DNA of 6,327 bases from an uncultured bacterium (GTDB lineage: Bacteria > Pseudomonadota > Alphaproteobacteria > SP197). The stretch is from the NCBI GenBank assembly GCA_938014945.1, contig CALLQH010000253.1, positions 1 to 6,327 on the forward strand, in the 5' to 3' direction. Below the pieces are notes generated by a model. That model was given only the letters and a program-made list of their open reading frames with translations, was not told the origin of the DNA and did not search any database. Position 1 is the first letter of the stretch. Each line of letters opens with the position of its first letter. Positions 1 to 5,999 of the stretch are shown piece after piece. Made by a program: the position numbers and the translations under genes.

Positions 1-1
1 A

Positions 2-607
2 GCCGCCGCGTCGGTCATCGCGGGACATGGCGCGGGTCTCTACTACGCTGCCGTATCGTCGGGCCCACGCACCTGGGCCTGGATGAGCGCGCCGCTGCCG
101 GGCTGGTCGCTGCGGCGCATCGAAAGGGGCGATCTGGTGCGCCTGGATCTGGCCTGCGTCTGGCAGGGTTATCTCTGCGACTTCGGGCGCACCATCGTTG
201 CCGGCGGGGCGCCAAGCGCCGAGCAGGCGCGCCTGATCGAGACCCTGCATGCCGGGCTCGATGCCGCCATCGCCGCCGTGCGCCCGGGCGGGCGCGTTGC
301 CGACATCGTCGCTGCGGGCGACAACGCGCTGGCCGAAACCGGCGTCGCCCTGGGGGGCGAGACCGAACGGCCGGACCAGATTGTCGCCAGCTACCCCGTG
401 CACTGGGGCCATTGCCTGGGCCTGGGCTGGGAACGGCCGTGGATGACACCGCCCGGCGAGGCCGCCATCGAACCGGGCATGCTGCTTGCCATCGAGCGCG
501 CGCTCACCCTGGAAGGCGTCGGAACGGCGGCAGCAGAACAGAACCTGCTGGTGACCCCCGACGGTTTCGACCTGCTGACCGGCGGCCCGGACGGCCGCTG
601 GTCGTGA
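2..607 (+). CDS. M24-family metallopeptidase (Xaa-Pro peptidase/creatinase-like), 3' part only
   Basis: The reading frame is open from base 2, so the 5' end of the gene lies outside the window; 201 residues of the C-terminal catalytic domain remain. M24 (pita-bread fold) enzymes use two metal ions, usually Mn, Co or Zn, to cleave Xaa-Pro peptides or related C-N bonds in the cytoplasm. All five expected metal ligands are visible, numbered from the first full codon: Asp49 and Asp60 (11 apart, as in aminopeptidase P), His137 in a GHCLGLGW motif where the family usually has GHGIG, Glu165 in EPGMLLAIE, and Glu179 near the C-terminus. The domain therefore looks intact and active. The exact substrate cannot be read from this fragment: aminopeptidase P, prolidase, creatinase and ectoine hydrolase share this fold. 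The SDR gene starts 38 bases after the stop codon, suggesting cotranscription and a role in a small-molecule catabolic pathway rather than general peptide turnover. Family assignment is secure; substrate is not. Confidence 0.9.
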   Translation, partial: AAASVIAGHGAGLYYAAVSSGPRTWAWMSAPLPGWSLRRIERGDLVRLDLACVWQGYLCDFGRTIVAGGAPSAEQARLIETLHAGLDAAIAAVRPGGRVADIVAAGDNALAETGVALGGETERPDQIVASYPVHWGHCLGLGWERPWMTPPGEAAIEPGMLLAIERALTLEGVGTAAAEQNLLVTPDGFDLLTGGPDGRWS

Positions 608-645
608 GCGTTTTGAACGCAACCCCAACACGAAGAGACGCAGCG

Positions 646-1404
646 ATGAAGAAGATCGACCTTGGCGGCCAGCGGGTGCTGGTGACGGGAACCGGCGGCG
701 GCATGGGCGGTGACATCGCCTGCACCCTGGCCGCCTGGGGAGCCACCGTGGCCGCGACCGACATGGACCCGCTCGGCGCCGAAAGGACCCTGGAGCGCAT
801 CGAGGCAGCGGGTGGCAGCGGCTGTGCCGCCGCGATCGACGTTGCCAGCGAGGCCAGTGTGGAGGAGGGCGTGGCCGCCTGCTGGCAGGCGCTGGGCGGC
901 ATCGACCTCTTGGTCAACAACGCCGGCGTGCTGCGTCACGGCAAGGTGGTGGACATGAGCCTGGAGGACTGGAACTTCGTCCTGGGCGTCAACATCACAG
1001 GCGTCTTTCTGGTGTCGCGCGCGGTGGCACGCCGCATGGTGGCGCAGGGCACGCCCGCCTCGATCGTCTCGACCGCCTCGATTTCAGGGAAACACGGCGA
1101 TCCGGCGCTCGCCCACTACAGCGCCTCGAAGTTCGGCGTGATCGGCTTTACCCAGGCTCTGGCGCACGAACTGGCGCCCCACGACATCCTGGTCAACGCG
1201 GTCTGCCCGGGCATCGTCGATACGCCCATGATCCGCCATCTGGCGGCCGCCGAGGGCCACCCGGCCGAGGACTATCTCTCGGCCCAGCTCATCAAGCGTT
1301 TCCAGACGCCCGAGGACATCGCCTATGCGATGGCCTATCTCCACACCTCAAGGGCGATGACGGGTCAGGCCCTCAACATCGACGGCGGCACGTTCTTTCA
1401 CTGA
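646..1404 (+). CDS. Short-chain dehydrogenase/reductase (classical SDR), NAD(P)-dependent oxidoreductase
   Basis: This is a complete 252-residue protein, the normal length for a classical SDR. These are cytoplasmic Rossmann-fold enzymes, usually tetramers, that interconvert alcohols and ketones with NAD(P). Visible motifs are the cofactor-binding TGTGGGMG (residues 14-21), an aspartate at the end of the second strand (Asp39, favouring NAD over NADP), Asp65-Val66 contacting adenine, NNAG at 91-94, and the catalytic set Asn116, Ser145, Tyr158 and Lys162. The Ser-Tyr spacing of 13 and the YSASK pentad are standard. CPG near 190-200 and the C-terminal TGQALNIDGG are also typical. The frame is open upstream into the M24 gene, but the ATG at 646 follows a weak purine-rich site (GAAGAG, 8 bases upstream) and begins just before the first beta strand, so I chose it. 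The gene probably shares a transcript with the M24 gene. FabG-like, polyol and hydroxy-acid dehydrogenases all fit; substrate unknown. Confidence 0.93.
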   Translation: MKKIDLGGQRVLVTGTGGGMGGDIACTLAAWGATVAATDMDPLGAERTLERIEAAGGSGCAAAIDVASEASVEEGVAACWQALGGIDLLVNNAGVLRHGKVVDMSLEDWNFVLGVNITGVFLVSRAVARRMVAQGTPASIVSTASISGKHGDPALAHYSASKFGVIGFTQALAHELAPHDILVNAVCPGIVDTPMIRHLAAAEGHPAEDYLSAQLIKRFQTPEDIAYAMAYLHTSRAMTGQALNIDGGTFFH

Positions 1405-1410
1405 GGCGGT

Positions 1411-1629
1411 TCAGCCAGCGGCGCGGACCGGCTCGGCTTCGTTGGCGGGCACAGCCGCAGCGTGGTCGATGCGGGGCACACTGTTGTAGGCGGGCGCCTG
1501 GGCCGGGGCGATCGTGCCCTGCTGCATAGCCCGGGCATTCATGCGACGGGCCTTGAGGACCTTGGCGATCTCCATGCCGATCGTCAGAACCATGCCGGCG
1601 GCGTAAGCAATCAGAAGCTGAGTAACCAT
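1411..1629 (-). CDS. Small single-span membrane protein, unknown function
   Basis: This is a 72-residue hypothetical protein that I do not recognise. Residues about 3-25 form one hydrophobic stretch (from TQLLIAYAAG to the Val-Leu before the basic residues) that should span the inner membrane. It is followed by the basic cluster KARRMNAR and a flexible tail of about 40 residues rich in Ala, Pro and Gln. The positive charges after the span predict an N-out, C-in topology by the positive-inside rule. The frame extends 12 codons further upstream, but the start at 1629 is preferred because a GAGGA site lies 4 bases before it and the membrane segment follows at once. The gene converges on the SDR gene with 6 bases between stop codons and no room for a conventional terminator. 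Its isolated position gives no functional clue. The ribosome site, membrane segment and length support a real gene; a database match would settle it. Confidence 0.65.
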   Translation of the reverse strand: MVTQLLIAYAAGMVLTIGMEIAKVLKARRMNARAMQQGTIAPAQAPAYNSVPRIDHAAAVPANEAEPVRAAG

Positions 1630-1696
1630 GGTTTCCTCGTTTCGACGCCAATCCCTGTGGCGCACATCATTGGCGTGTTCGAGAGGAATCTAAGCA

Positions 1697-1710
1697 ATCG
1701 GCATACCGAT
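1697..1710. promoter_or_regulatory. Inverted repeat upstream of the small membrane-protein gene
   Basis: ATCGG-CATA-CCGAT is a 14-base interrupted palindrome, extendable by GC/GC with one bulged base. It lies 67-81 bases upstream of the small membrane protein's start codon, where an operator or a leader hairpin could act. I found no convincing -35/-10 pair around it and I recognise no regulator that binds it. Short palindromes also arise by chance. Confidence 0.25.
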
Positions 1711-1780
1711 GCATCCCAAGCCGCCGCTTGACCGGTCGCAACGCTGCACTGCATGGATGAAATGATAACTTGATCAGGGA

Positions 1781-1802
1781 AAATGGCGGTTTTCCGCCGT
1801 TT
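1781..1802. terminator. Possible weak bidirectional terminator hairpin
   Basis: AAA-T-GGCGG, a TTTT loop, then CCGCC-G-TTT gives a stem of five GC pairs extended by three AT pairs across one imperfect position (a U-G wobble in the plus-strand RNA, a C-A mismatch in the minus-strand RNA). Read leftward, the outgoing side ends in ATTTT, giving a short U tract. It lies about 125 bases after the DUF309 stop codon, so it could end that transcript before the small membrane-protein gene. The U tract is poor, so this is tentative. Confidence 0.35.
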
Positions 1803-1904
1803 ATCTCCCGGTCATCAGGATGGCGCCCCGGCGCCTGCCCGGGGCCTTGCATCGCGCGTTTGTGCCTTTGTGCGCCTGCGTCGGCTGCGACTGCCTGGCC
1901 CGGA

Positions 1905-1918
1905 GTGCCCGCGGGCAC
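1905..1918. repeat. Perfect 14-base GC palindrome just after the DUF309 stop
   Basis: GTGCCCGCGGGCAC is a perfect palindrome starting 7 bases beyond the DUF309 stop codon. As RNA it could form a 5-bp stem with a CGCG loop. There is no following U tract. It may add to transcript-end structure together with the GC-rich inverted repeat GGCGCC-CC-GGCGCC at 1822-1835. The spacer 1630-1925 otherwise contains nothing I can call a gene. Confidence 0.4.
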
Positions 1919-1925
1919 ACACGGA

Positions 1926-2456
1926 TCACTTTGGCACAGGCAATTTCAGGACGGTTTCCAGCCTGCGGGGCGATCCCGGCAGGAGGGATTCGCGCTTTGC
2001 GAGAAGACGTTCGCACAATGCCAGCAGATCGCCGCTCGCCGGACCGCCGTCGAAGACCTCCGGCGTGTTGCGTTCCAGTCGGGCGAAGGTGGCATGGCAC
2101 CAGTCGGCATGGGCCGCCACGCCGCGCGGCTCGTCCATGACCAGCTTGAGGGCGGCGGCCGCCAGCCGGATCAGCGCCTGCAGATGCAAGGCCTGGCCCG
2201 AGTCGCGCGCCATGCCCTGCCAGGGCTCCTCCCAGGCCTCGTGCGCTTCCCAGAAATACCCGTGGTTGAAAAGGTCGAGGCCGCGCCGCAGCGCCCGCTC
2301 GCGCGGAAACGGTGCTGCACCGGAATCATCGGTGGCTTCCGAAAGCGGCTCTGTGCCTGGGGTTTCCGGCTGCCGGCGCGGGTGGGGCATGGACCCGGGC
2401 ACAAACGCCCGATCTGGAAACCGCAGGTCGCAATCGTAGCGCGGCCGGTCAACCAT
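1926..2456 (-). CDS. DUF309 family protein with proline-rich N-terminal extension
   Basis: This is a 176-residue protein whose central part matches the DUF309 signature: a helix with FNHGYFWEAHEAWEEPW (residues 63-79), then LQALIRLAAAALKL (92-105). The His and Glu residues in EAHEAWEE are the conserved core of the family and suggest a metal- or ligand-binding helical bundle; the family has no established function that I know of. Residues 1-50 form a polar, proline-rich extension containing RPRYD and FVPGSMPHPRR, which I associate with alphaproteobacterial members. The frame opens with an ATG at 2510, but that codon lies inside the predicted -35 element and has no ribosome site. The ATG at 2456 starts directly before RPRYD, so I chose it; its own ribosome site (GGCAAGA) is weak. 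The gene is divergent from the cyclase-like gene and shares a 247-base intergenic region with it. A CRP-like palindrome covers its predicted transcription start, so repression is plausible. Confidence 0.88.
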   Translation of the reverse strand: MVDRPRYDCDLRFPDRAFVPGSMPHPRRQPETPGTEPLSEATDDSGAAPFPRERALRRGLDLFNHGYFWEAHEAWEEPWQGMARDSGQALHLQALIRLAAAALKLVMDEPRGVAAHADWCHATFARLERNTPEVFDGGPASGDLLALCERLLAKRESLLPGSPRRLETVLKLPVPK

Positions 2457-2468
2457 CGAGTCTTGCCA

Positions 2469-2484
2469 AGTGAAACATTTCACA
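2469..2484. promoter_or_regulatory. CRP/FNR-family-like operator (AGTGA-N6-TCACA)
   Basis: The site AGTGA-AACATT-TCACA matches 9 of 10 defined positions of the TGTGA-N6-TCACA consensus for the cAMP receptor protein; its inner 14 bases, GTGAAA-CA-TTTCAC, form a perfect inverted repeat. It overlaps the predicted transcription start of the DUF309 gene, a position that usually means repression. It lies 220 bases upstream of the cyclase-like gene's start codon, so it could also act on that gene. Twelve of its 14 core bases are identical to the site at 5915-5930. A LacI-family regulator, which also favours TGAAAC..TTCA palindromes, is an alternative binder. Confidence 0.55.
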
Positions 2485-2486
2485 CC

Positions 2487-2515
2487 ACTATAGGCAGGTT
2501 GGGTGCGCATGACAG
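2487..2515 (-). promoter_or_regulatory. Predicted sigma-70-type promoter of the DUF309 gene
   Basis: On the minus strand, CTGTCA (2515-2510, 4 of 6 to TTGACA) is followed after 17 bases by TATAGT (2492-2487, 5 of 6 to TATAAT). This predicts a transcript start near 2480 and a leader of roughly 24 bases before the ATG at 2456. The fit supports the shorter DUF309 start. It was found by eye, not by scoring. Confidence 0.5.
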
Positions 2516-2688
2516 CGCCGACTCGGGGGTGGACGAGAGTCAGCCGTGGTTTGGGCCGCCGGAAACGGGGGGAGCACGGAAGGCGATCGATCCGGGTCGG
2601 AAAGGCTGAAGGAGGGGGGCAACGTGATCAAGCGCGTTGGCTCACAACCGAACGACAATCGGTGGGACGCCGTTATCGGTGTCCGCGC

Positions 2689-2694
2689 AAGGAG
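2689..2694 (+). promoter_or_regulatory. Ribosome binding site fixing the start of the cyclase-like gene
   Basis: AAGGAG lies 9 bases before the ATG at 2704. The frame is open back to 2503, but the extra upstream residues are Arg/Gly-rich and unlike the family. This site and the start of homology decide for 2704. I see no convincing promoter hexamers for this gene between 2485 and 2689. Confidence 0.75.
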
Positions 2695-2703
2695 TTGTTG
2701 TCC

Positions 2704-5700
2704 ATGAGTGCAGCACTGCATCACCGCATGGAAGACGCCCTGCCGAGCCTTGACGGCGAGCGCAAGGTCGTCAGCGTGCTCTTTGCCGATATCGTCCGCT
2801 CCTCCGATCTCGTGGCCGGCCAGGACCCCGAGGACGCCAACGACCATCTTCTTCCCGTTCTGCAGACCATGATCGACGCGGTGCACCGTTTCGGCGGCAC
2901 CGTGAACCAGATTCTTGGCGACGGCATCATGGCCGTCTTCGGTGCGCCCTTCGCGCAGGAAGACCATGCCTCGCGCGCCTGTCTTGCCGCCTTCTCGATG
3001 CAGCAGACCGCCGCCCGCCTGCTGGCGCGTCATCCCGAACCGCTGGTGCGCAACCAGGCGATCCGTGTCGGCATCAGCTCCGGCAAGGTGGTCGCCCAGG
3101 TGCTGCGCGGCGACCTTCACACCGAATACCGCATCGTCGGCGAAGCCGTGTACCGCGCTGCGCGCCTGGAAAAGGCTGCGCCCGCCGGCTCTGTCCTGAT
3201 GTGCGCCGAGACCCTGGCGCTTGCCGCCGACAGCGTCGACAGCCATTCGGCCGGCGAGATTCGCGTCGGCGACGACGAGCCGCCGGTCAGCGCCTTCCGT
3301 CTGCTGGGCGTGGGCCGCCGCCGTTCGCAGGTCGAGGGCCGTCATATCGTCGACATGCCGGGCTTTGTGGGCCGCGACGACGATGTCGTCTTCCTGGACG
3401 AGCTCTGGCAGAGCGCGCGCAGCGGCACGGGCGAGGTGGTGGTCCTGTCGGGCGATGCCGGTGTCGGCAAGAGCCGGCTGGTCAGCGAGTTCCTTGCCGC
3501 CAACACGGGCGACGAGCGCCGGGTGATCGGCTGCAATCTGCATCCCATCGGGGTCGCCCGCGTCGGCGGCGCCATGGGCAAGGTGGTGCGCGAGGCGCTG
3601 GCCGGCACCATGGCCGATGCCGGCGCCGTGGCGGCACGCCTGGCGCAGTTCGGCATCGAGGACGCGATGAGCGTTCACGCCGTTCTCGACATTCTCGATC
3701 TCTCCCGCGGCGACATGGTCTGGCAGGAGACCGCGCCGGCCGAGCGCCTGCGCGTCTCGGTCGATGCGGTGGTGCGCCTGACCCTGGCGATGGCCGCAGA
3801 GCGCCCGCTGATGCTGGTCATCGAGGATTTCCATTGGGCCGATTCGCGCTCCAAGGCGTTCGCTGCCGAGCTTTCGGCCCGCTGCGCCGAGAGCCGCCTT
3901 CTGGTCATGGTCACCTCGCGCGGGGATCAGGCGAGCCCCTGGGCGGCCTGGCCCCATGTCGTGGAACGGCGGCTGCAGCCGCTGGCGCCTGATGCGACGG
4001 CGCGCCTGCTCGATCTCATGCTCGGCAACGGCCGCGCCTTCAACAGCCTGAAGCAGCGTCTGGTCGATCTGACCCAGGGCGTGCCCCTTTTTGTGGTCGA
4101 ATGCGTGCGCAGCCTGCGTCAGGCGGGCGCGATCACCGGACCGGCCGGCGCCTGCCAGCTCGTCCAGGATGCCGAAATCGAAATTCCAGCATCGGTTCAT
4201 GCCCTGCTTGCCGCGCGTATCGACCGCATCGTCGCGGCCGACCGCTACATCCTGCTGTGCGCCTCCGTGGTCGGCAGCCATTTCGACGTCAGCCTGCTGC
4301 AGGATCTCACCGGGCGCCGCGCCGGCGACCTGCTGATGCATCTCGCGCGCCTGGAACAGGCCGGCTTCGTGCAGCGCACCCGCGTCATGCCGAACCTGGA
4401 GTTTTCGTTCCAGCACGCCCTGGTCCATGACGTCGCCTACAACACCCTGTTGAAGAGCCACCGCCGCGACCTGCACGCCCGCCTGCTGACCGCCCTGGAA
4501 GGGCGCAGCAATGCGGAGCTTCCCGGCCGTGTCGAGCTGCTTTCCCATCATGCCTACCGCGCCCAGGTCTGGCCGCGCGCGGTGGCCTATGGACGGCTGG
4601 CCGGGCGCCACATGCTGGCAGCCTCGCGCAATGTCGAGGCGGTGCAGAAGCTCTCCCAGGCCATGACCGCGCTGGAGCGGCTGCCGGTCACCCGCCGCAA
4701 CCGCGAGCGCCAGATCGACAGCCATCTCGACCTGATCCACGCGCATTTCCCGCTGGGCAACCAGGAAGCCATCGGCAAGCACCTGGAACAGGCCATGCCG
4801 ATTGCCGAGGAACTCGACGACGAGCGCCGCATCGCCAAGCTGCAGGCTTACCGCAGCCTGCATTTCTGGTCCCAGGGCAAGATCGGCAAGGCCATTTCGG
4901 TCGGCAAGTCGGTGCTGGAAATCGCCCGCCGTCGCAACGACTGGGAACTGGAAATCCAGGTCGCCGGCCGTCTGGGCGCCTTTCAGATCGACCGTGGCGA
5001 TTTTGAAAGCGCCTGCGCCCTTCTGGAGCGTGCGATCACCCTGATCCCGGAAGACCAGAACCATCGCTGCTTCGGCCTGCTGCCTCTGGCCTCGGTTGCC
5101 AACCGTGCGGCGCTCGCACGCGCCCTGCCGGATCTCGGCCGCTTCCGCGAGGCGCATGCCTATGGCGACGAGGCCGTCGCGCTGGCCGACGAAGCCGGCC
5201 ATCCCTTCAGCCAGATGTTCGCCAACCTCTGGGCGGGCAATGCCTTTGTCATGCACCGCGCCTTCGAGCGCGCGATTCCGCCGCTGGAGCGCAGCCTGGA
5301 CCTGTGCCGCAACCGCGGCCTGAACCTGCTGCAGGCGCGTGTCACCAGCACCCTGGGTTATGCCTACTACAACACCGGCCGGCGCGCCGAGGGCCTCCAG
5401 ATGCTGGAGGCCACGGTGGCCGATGCCGAGTTCCGGTCGATCCGCTGGAACTTCGCGCAGCAGGCGACCTGGCTGGCGGAGGTCTATCTGGCCGAAGGCC
5501 TGCTTGAGCGCGCCGCCGAGATGGCCAAGCGCGCCCTGGATGCCGCCGTCGCCTCGGGCGAAAAGGCATCGGAAGCCTGGAGCCTGTGGCTGATGGGCGA
5601 GGTCCATAACGCCTCGTCCGATACGCCCGAGCCCATCGCTCACCGCTATTTCACCAAGGCCTGGGATATGGCCAATGCCCATCGCATGGGTCCGCTGGCG

Positions 5701-5880
5701 GCGCGCTGCCATCAGAGCCTGGGCAATTTCTTCGTGCGCCACCGTGCGCCGAGCAAGGCCAAGGGTGAATTCGAGAAGGCGCTGTCCTATTTCGCCACCT
5801 ACGGCATGACGGACAACGCCGAAGAAGTTTCGCGTGAGCTGCGCCTGCTGGCCGACCGGCGCGCGCAAAGGGTGCACTGA
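2704..5880 (+). CDS. Class III nucleotide-cyclase homology domain - STAND/AAA ATPase - TPR signalling protein
   Basis: This is a 1058-residue soluble multidomain protein with no signal peptide or membrane span. Residues about 20-200 are a class III cyclase homology domain: FADI with metal ligand Asp29, GDG with Asp73 (44 apart, as in known cyclases), FGAP, and GEAVYRAARLE with Arg154. Residues about 219-600 are a STAND-type ATPase: GFVGR (220-224), Walker A GDAGVGKS (250-257), Walker B LVIEDFHWAD (371-380, acidic pair Glu374-Asp375), a TSR sensor-like segment near 405, a winged-helix-like region after 493, and the typical F.F.HALVHDVAY motif (about 567-580). Residues about 613-1045 are TPR-like helical pairs. 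There is no C-terminal DNA-binding HTH. Related cyclase-ATPase-TPR proteins are thought to couple ligand or partner binding at the TPRs, via ATP hydrolysis, to an output domain. Here the usual Lys, Asp/Thr and Asn of the cyclase site are Gln69, Arg143 and Tyr150, so cAMP synthesis is doubtful. The gene is flanked by CRP-like sites. Confidence 0.9.
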   Translation: MSAALHHRMEDALPSLDGERKVVSVLFADIVRSSDLVAGQDPEDANDHLLPVLQTMIDAVHRFGGTVNQILGDGIMAVFGAPFAQEDHASRACLAAFSMQQTAARLLARHPEPLVRNQAIRVGISSGKVVAQVLRGDLHTEYRIVGEAVYRAARLEKAAPAGSVLMCAETLALAADSVDSHSAGEIRVGDDEPPVSAFRLLGVGRRRSQVEGRHIVDMPGFVGRDDDVVFLDELWQSARSGTGEVVVLSGDAGVGKSRLVSEFLAANTGDERRVIGCNLHPIGVARVGGAMGKVVREALAGTMADAGAVAARLAQFGIEDAMSVHAVLDILDLSRGDMVWQETAPAERLRVSVDAVVRLTLAMAAERPLMLVIEDFHWADSRSKAFAAELSARCAESRLLVMVTSRGDQASPWAAWPHVVERRLQPLAPDATARLLDLMLGNGRAFNSLKQRLVDLTQGVPLFVVECVRSLRQAGAITGPAGACQLVQDAEIEIPASVHALLAARIDRIVAADRYILLCASVVGSHFDVSLLQDLTGRRAGDLLMHLARLEQAGFVQRTRVMPNLEFSFQHALVHDVAYNTLLKSHRRDLHARLLTALEGRSNAELPGRVELLSHHAYRAQVWPRAVAYGRLAGRHMLAASRNVEAVQKLSQAMTALERLPVTRRNRERQIDSHLDLIHAHFPLGNQEAIGKHLEQAMPIAEELDDERRIAKLQAYRSLHFWSQGKIGKAISVGKSVLEIARRRNDWELEIQVAGRLGAFQIDRGDFESACALLERAITLIPEDQNHRCFGLLPLASVANRAALARALPDLGRFREAHAYGDEAVALADEAGHPFSQMFANLWAGNAFVMHRAFERAIPPLERSLDLCRNRGLNLLQARVTSTLGYAYYNTGRRAEGLQMLEATVADAEFRSIRWNFAQQATWLAEVYLAEGLLERAAEMAKRALDAAVASGEKASEAWSLWLMGEVHNASSDTPEPIAHRYFTKAWDMANAHRMGPLAARCHQSLGNFFVRHRAPSKAKGEFEKALSYFATYGMTDNAEEVSRELRLLADRRAQRVH

Positions 5881-5888
5881 GCACCAGA

Positions 5889-5915
5889 AACAATCGCAAA
5901 ATGCTGCGATTTGTT
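5889..5915 (+). terminator. Candidate terminator hairpin after the cyclase-like gene
   Basis: AATCGCA (5892-5898) pairs with TGCGATT (5905-5911) around a six-base loop. The stem can extend to 5889/5915 past one bulged T. It begins about 10 bases after the stop codon and runs into TTTGTTG, a broken U tract. This fits a weak intrinsic terminator separating the cyclase-like gene from the repeat gene. The low GC content of the stem keeps confidence moderate. Confidence 0.45.
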
Positions 5916-5930
5916 GTGAAACGCTTCACA
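5915..5930. promoter_or_regulatory. Perfect CRP-consensus operator (TGTGA-N6-TCACA)
   Basis: The site TGTGA-AACGCT-TCACA matches all ten defined positions of the cAMP receptor protein consensus. It lies in the 119-base gap upstream of the repeat-protein gene, 70 bases before its start codon. If it were a class II activator site (centre at -41.5), transcription would start near 5964, but the -10 region there (TACTCC at 5952-5957) is poor, so the promoter remains unassigned. A start that far downstream would also remove part of the leader hairpin, so a start upstream of 5954 is needed if both elements operate on one transcript. Confidence 0.65.
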
Positions 5931-5953
5931 GACAATTGATGCGTGGACCGCTA

Positions 5954-5992
5954 CTCCTGAAAAGCCTGCAAAAGAGCAGGTTTGATCAGGAG
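5954..5992 (+). promoter_or_regulatory. Leader hairpin pairing with the ribosome binding site of the repeat gene
   Basis: CTCCTGA (5954-5960) is the exact complement of TCAGGAG (5986-5992), which contains most of the Shine-Dalgarno sequence. Inside it, AAGCCTGC (5962-5969) pairs with GCAGGTTT (5976-5983) through one G-U pair and an AAAAGA loop. The two stems, 7 and 8 pairs, are separated only by a small internal loop (A5961 opposite G5984-A5985). Folded, this element would hide the ribosome site. Similar layouts occur in RNA thermometers, attenuators and protein- or sRNA-controlled leaders. I match it to no known riboswitch class. Confidence 0.6.
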
Positions 5993-5994
5993 GT
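5988..5994 (+). promoter_or_regulatory. Strong Shine-Dalgarno of the repeat-protein gene
   Basis: AGGAGGT stands 5 bases before the ATG at 6000 and is the strongest ribosome site in the window. It fixes the start of the repeat gene and is the target of the leader hairpin described at 5954-5992. Confidence 0.85.
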
Positions 5995-5999
5995 ATGTT

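Noticed and set aside
412..645. Upstream extension of the SDR frame into the M24 gene
   Set aside because: The extra residues are Arg/Gly/Pro-rich, overlap a well-supported gene in another frame, and the SDR fold begins right after the ATG at 646.
1667..1918. An 83-codon minus-strand frame between DUF309 and the small membrane-protein gene
   Set aside because: No ribosome site, no recognisable motif, and its 5' part coincides with the GC-rich inverted repeats; a chance frame is more likely than a gene.
1770..2609. A 279-codon plus-strand open frame across the DUF309 gene
   Set aside because: It is antisense to a gene with a clear family signature, has no ribosome site and has a composition typical of shadow frames.
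2503..2703. N-terminal extension of the cyclase-like protein by 67 residues
   Set aside because: The extension is Arg/Gly-rich with no family similarity, and AAGGAG sits correctly before the ATG at 2704. The ATG at 2503 also lacks a ribosome site.
2704..3270. Naming the large gene as a working adenylate cyclase (cya)
   Set aside because: Three of the residues normally needed for substrate choice and catalysis are replaced, so a functional symbol would overstate the evidence.
2488..5877. An 1129-codon open frame on the minus strand, opposite the whole cyclase-like gene
   Set aside because: It is codon-register antisense to the real gene. It stays open because the sense gene uses no TTA, CTA or TCA codons, which is common in GC-rich genomes. 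Its translation is low-complexity and shows no domain motifs, while the plus strand carries Walker, FADI and TPR motifs and a good ribosome site.
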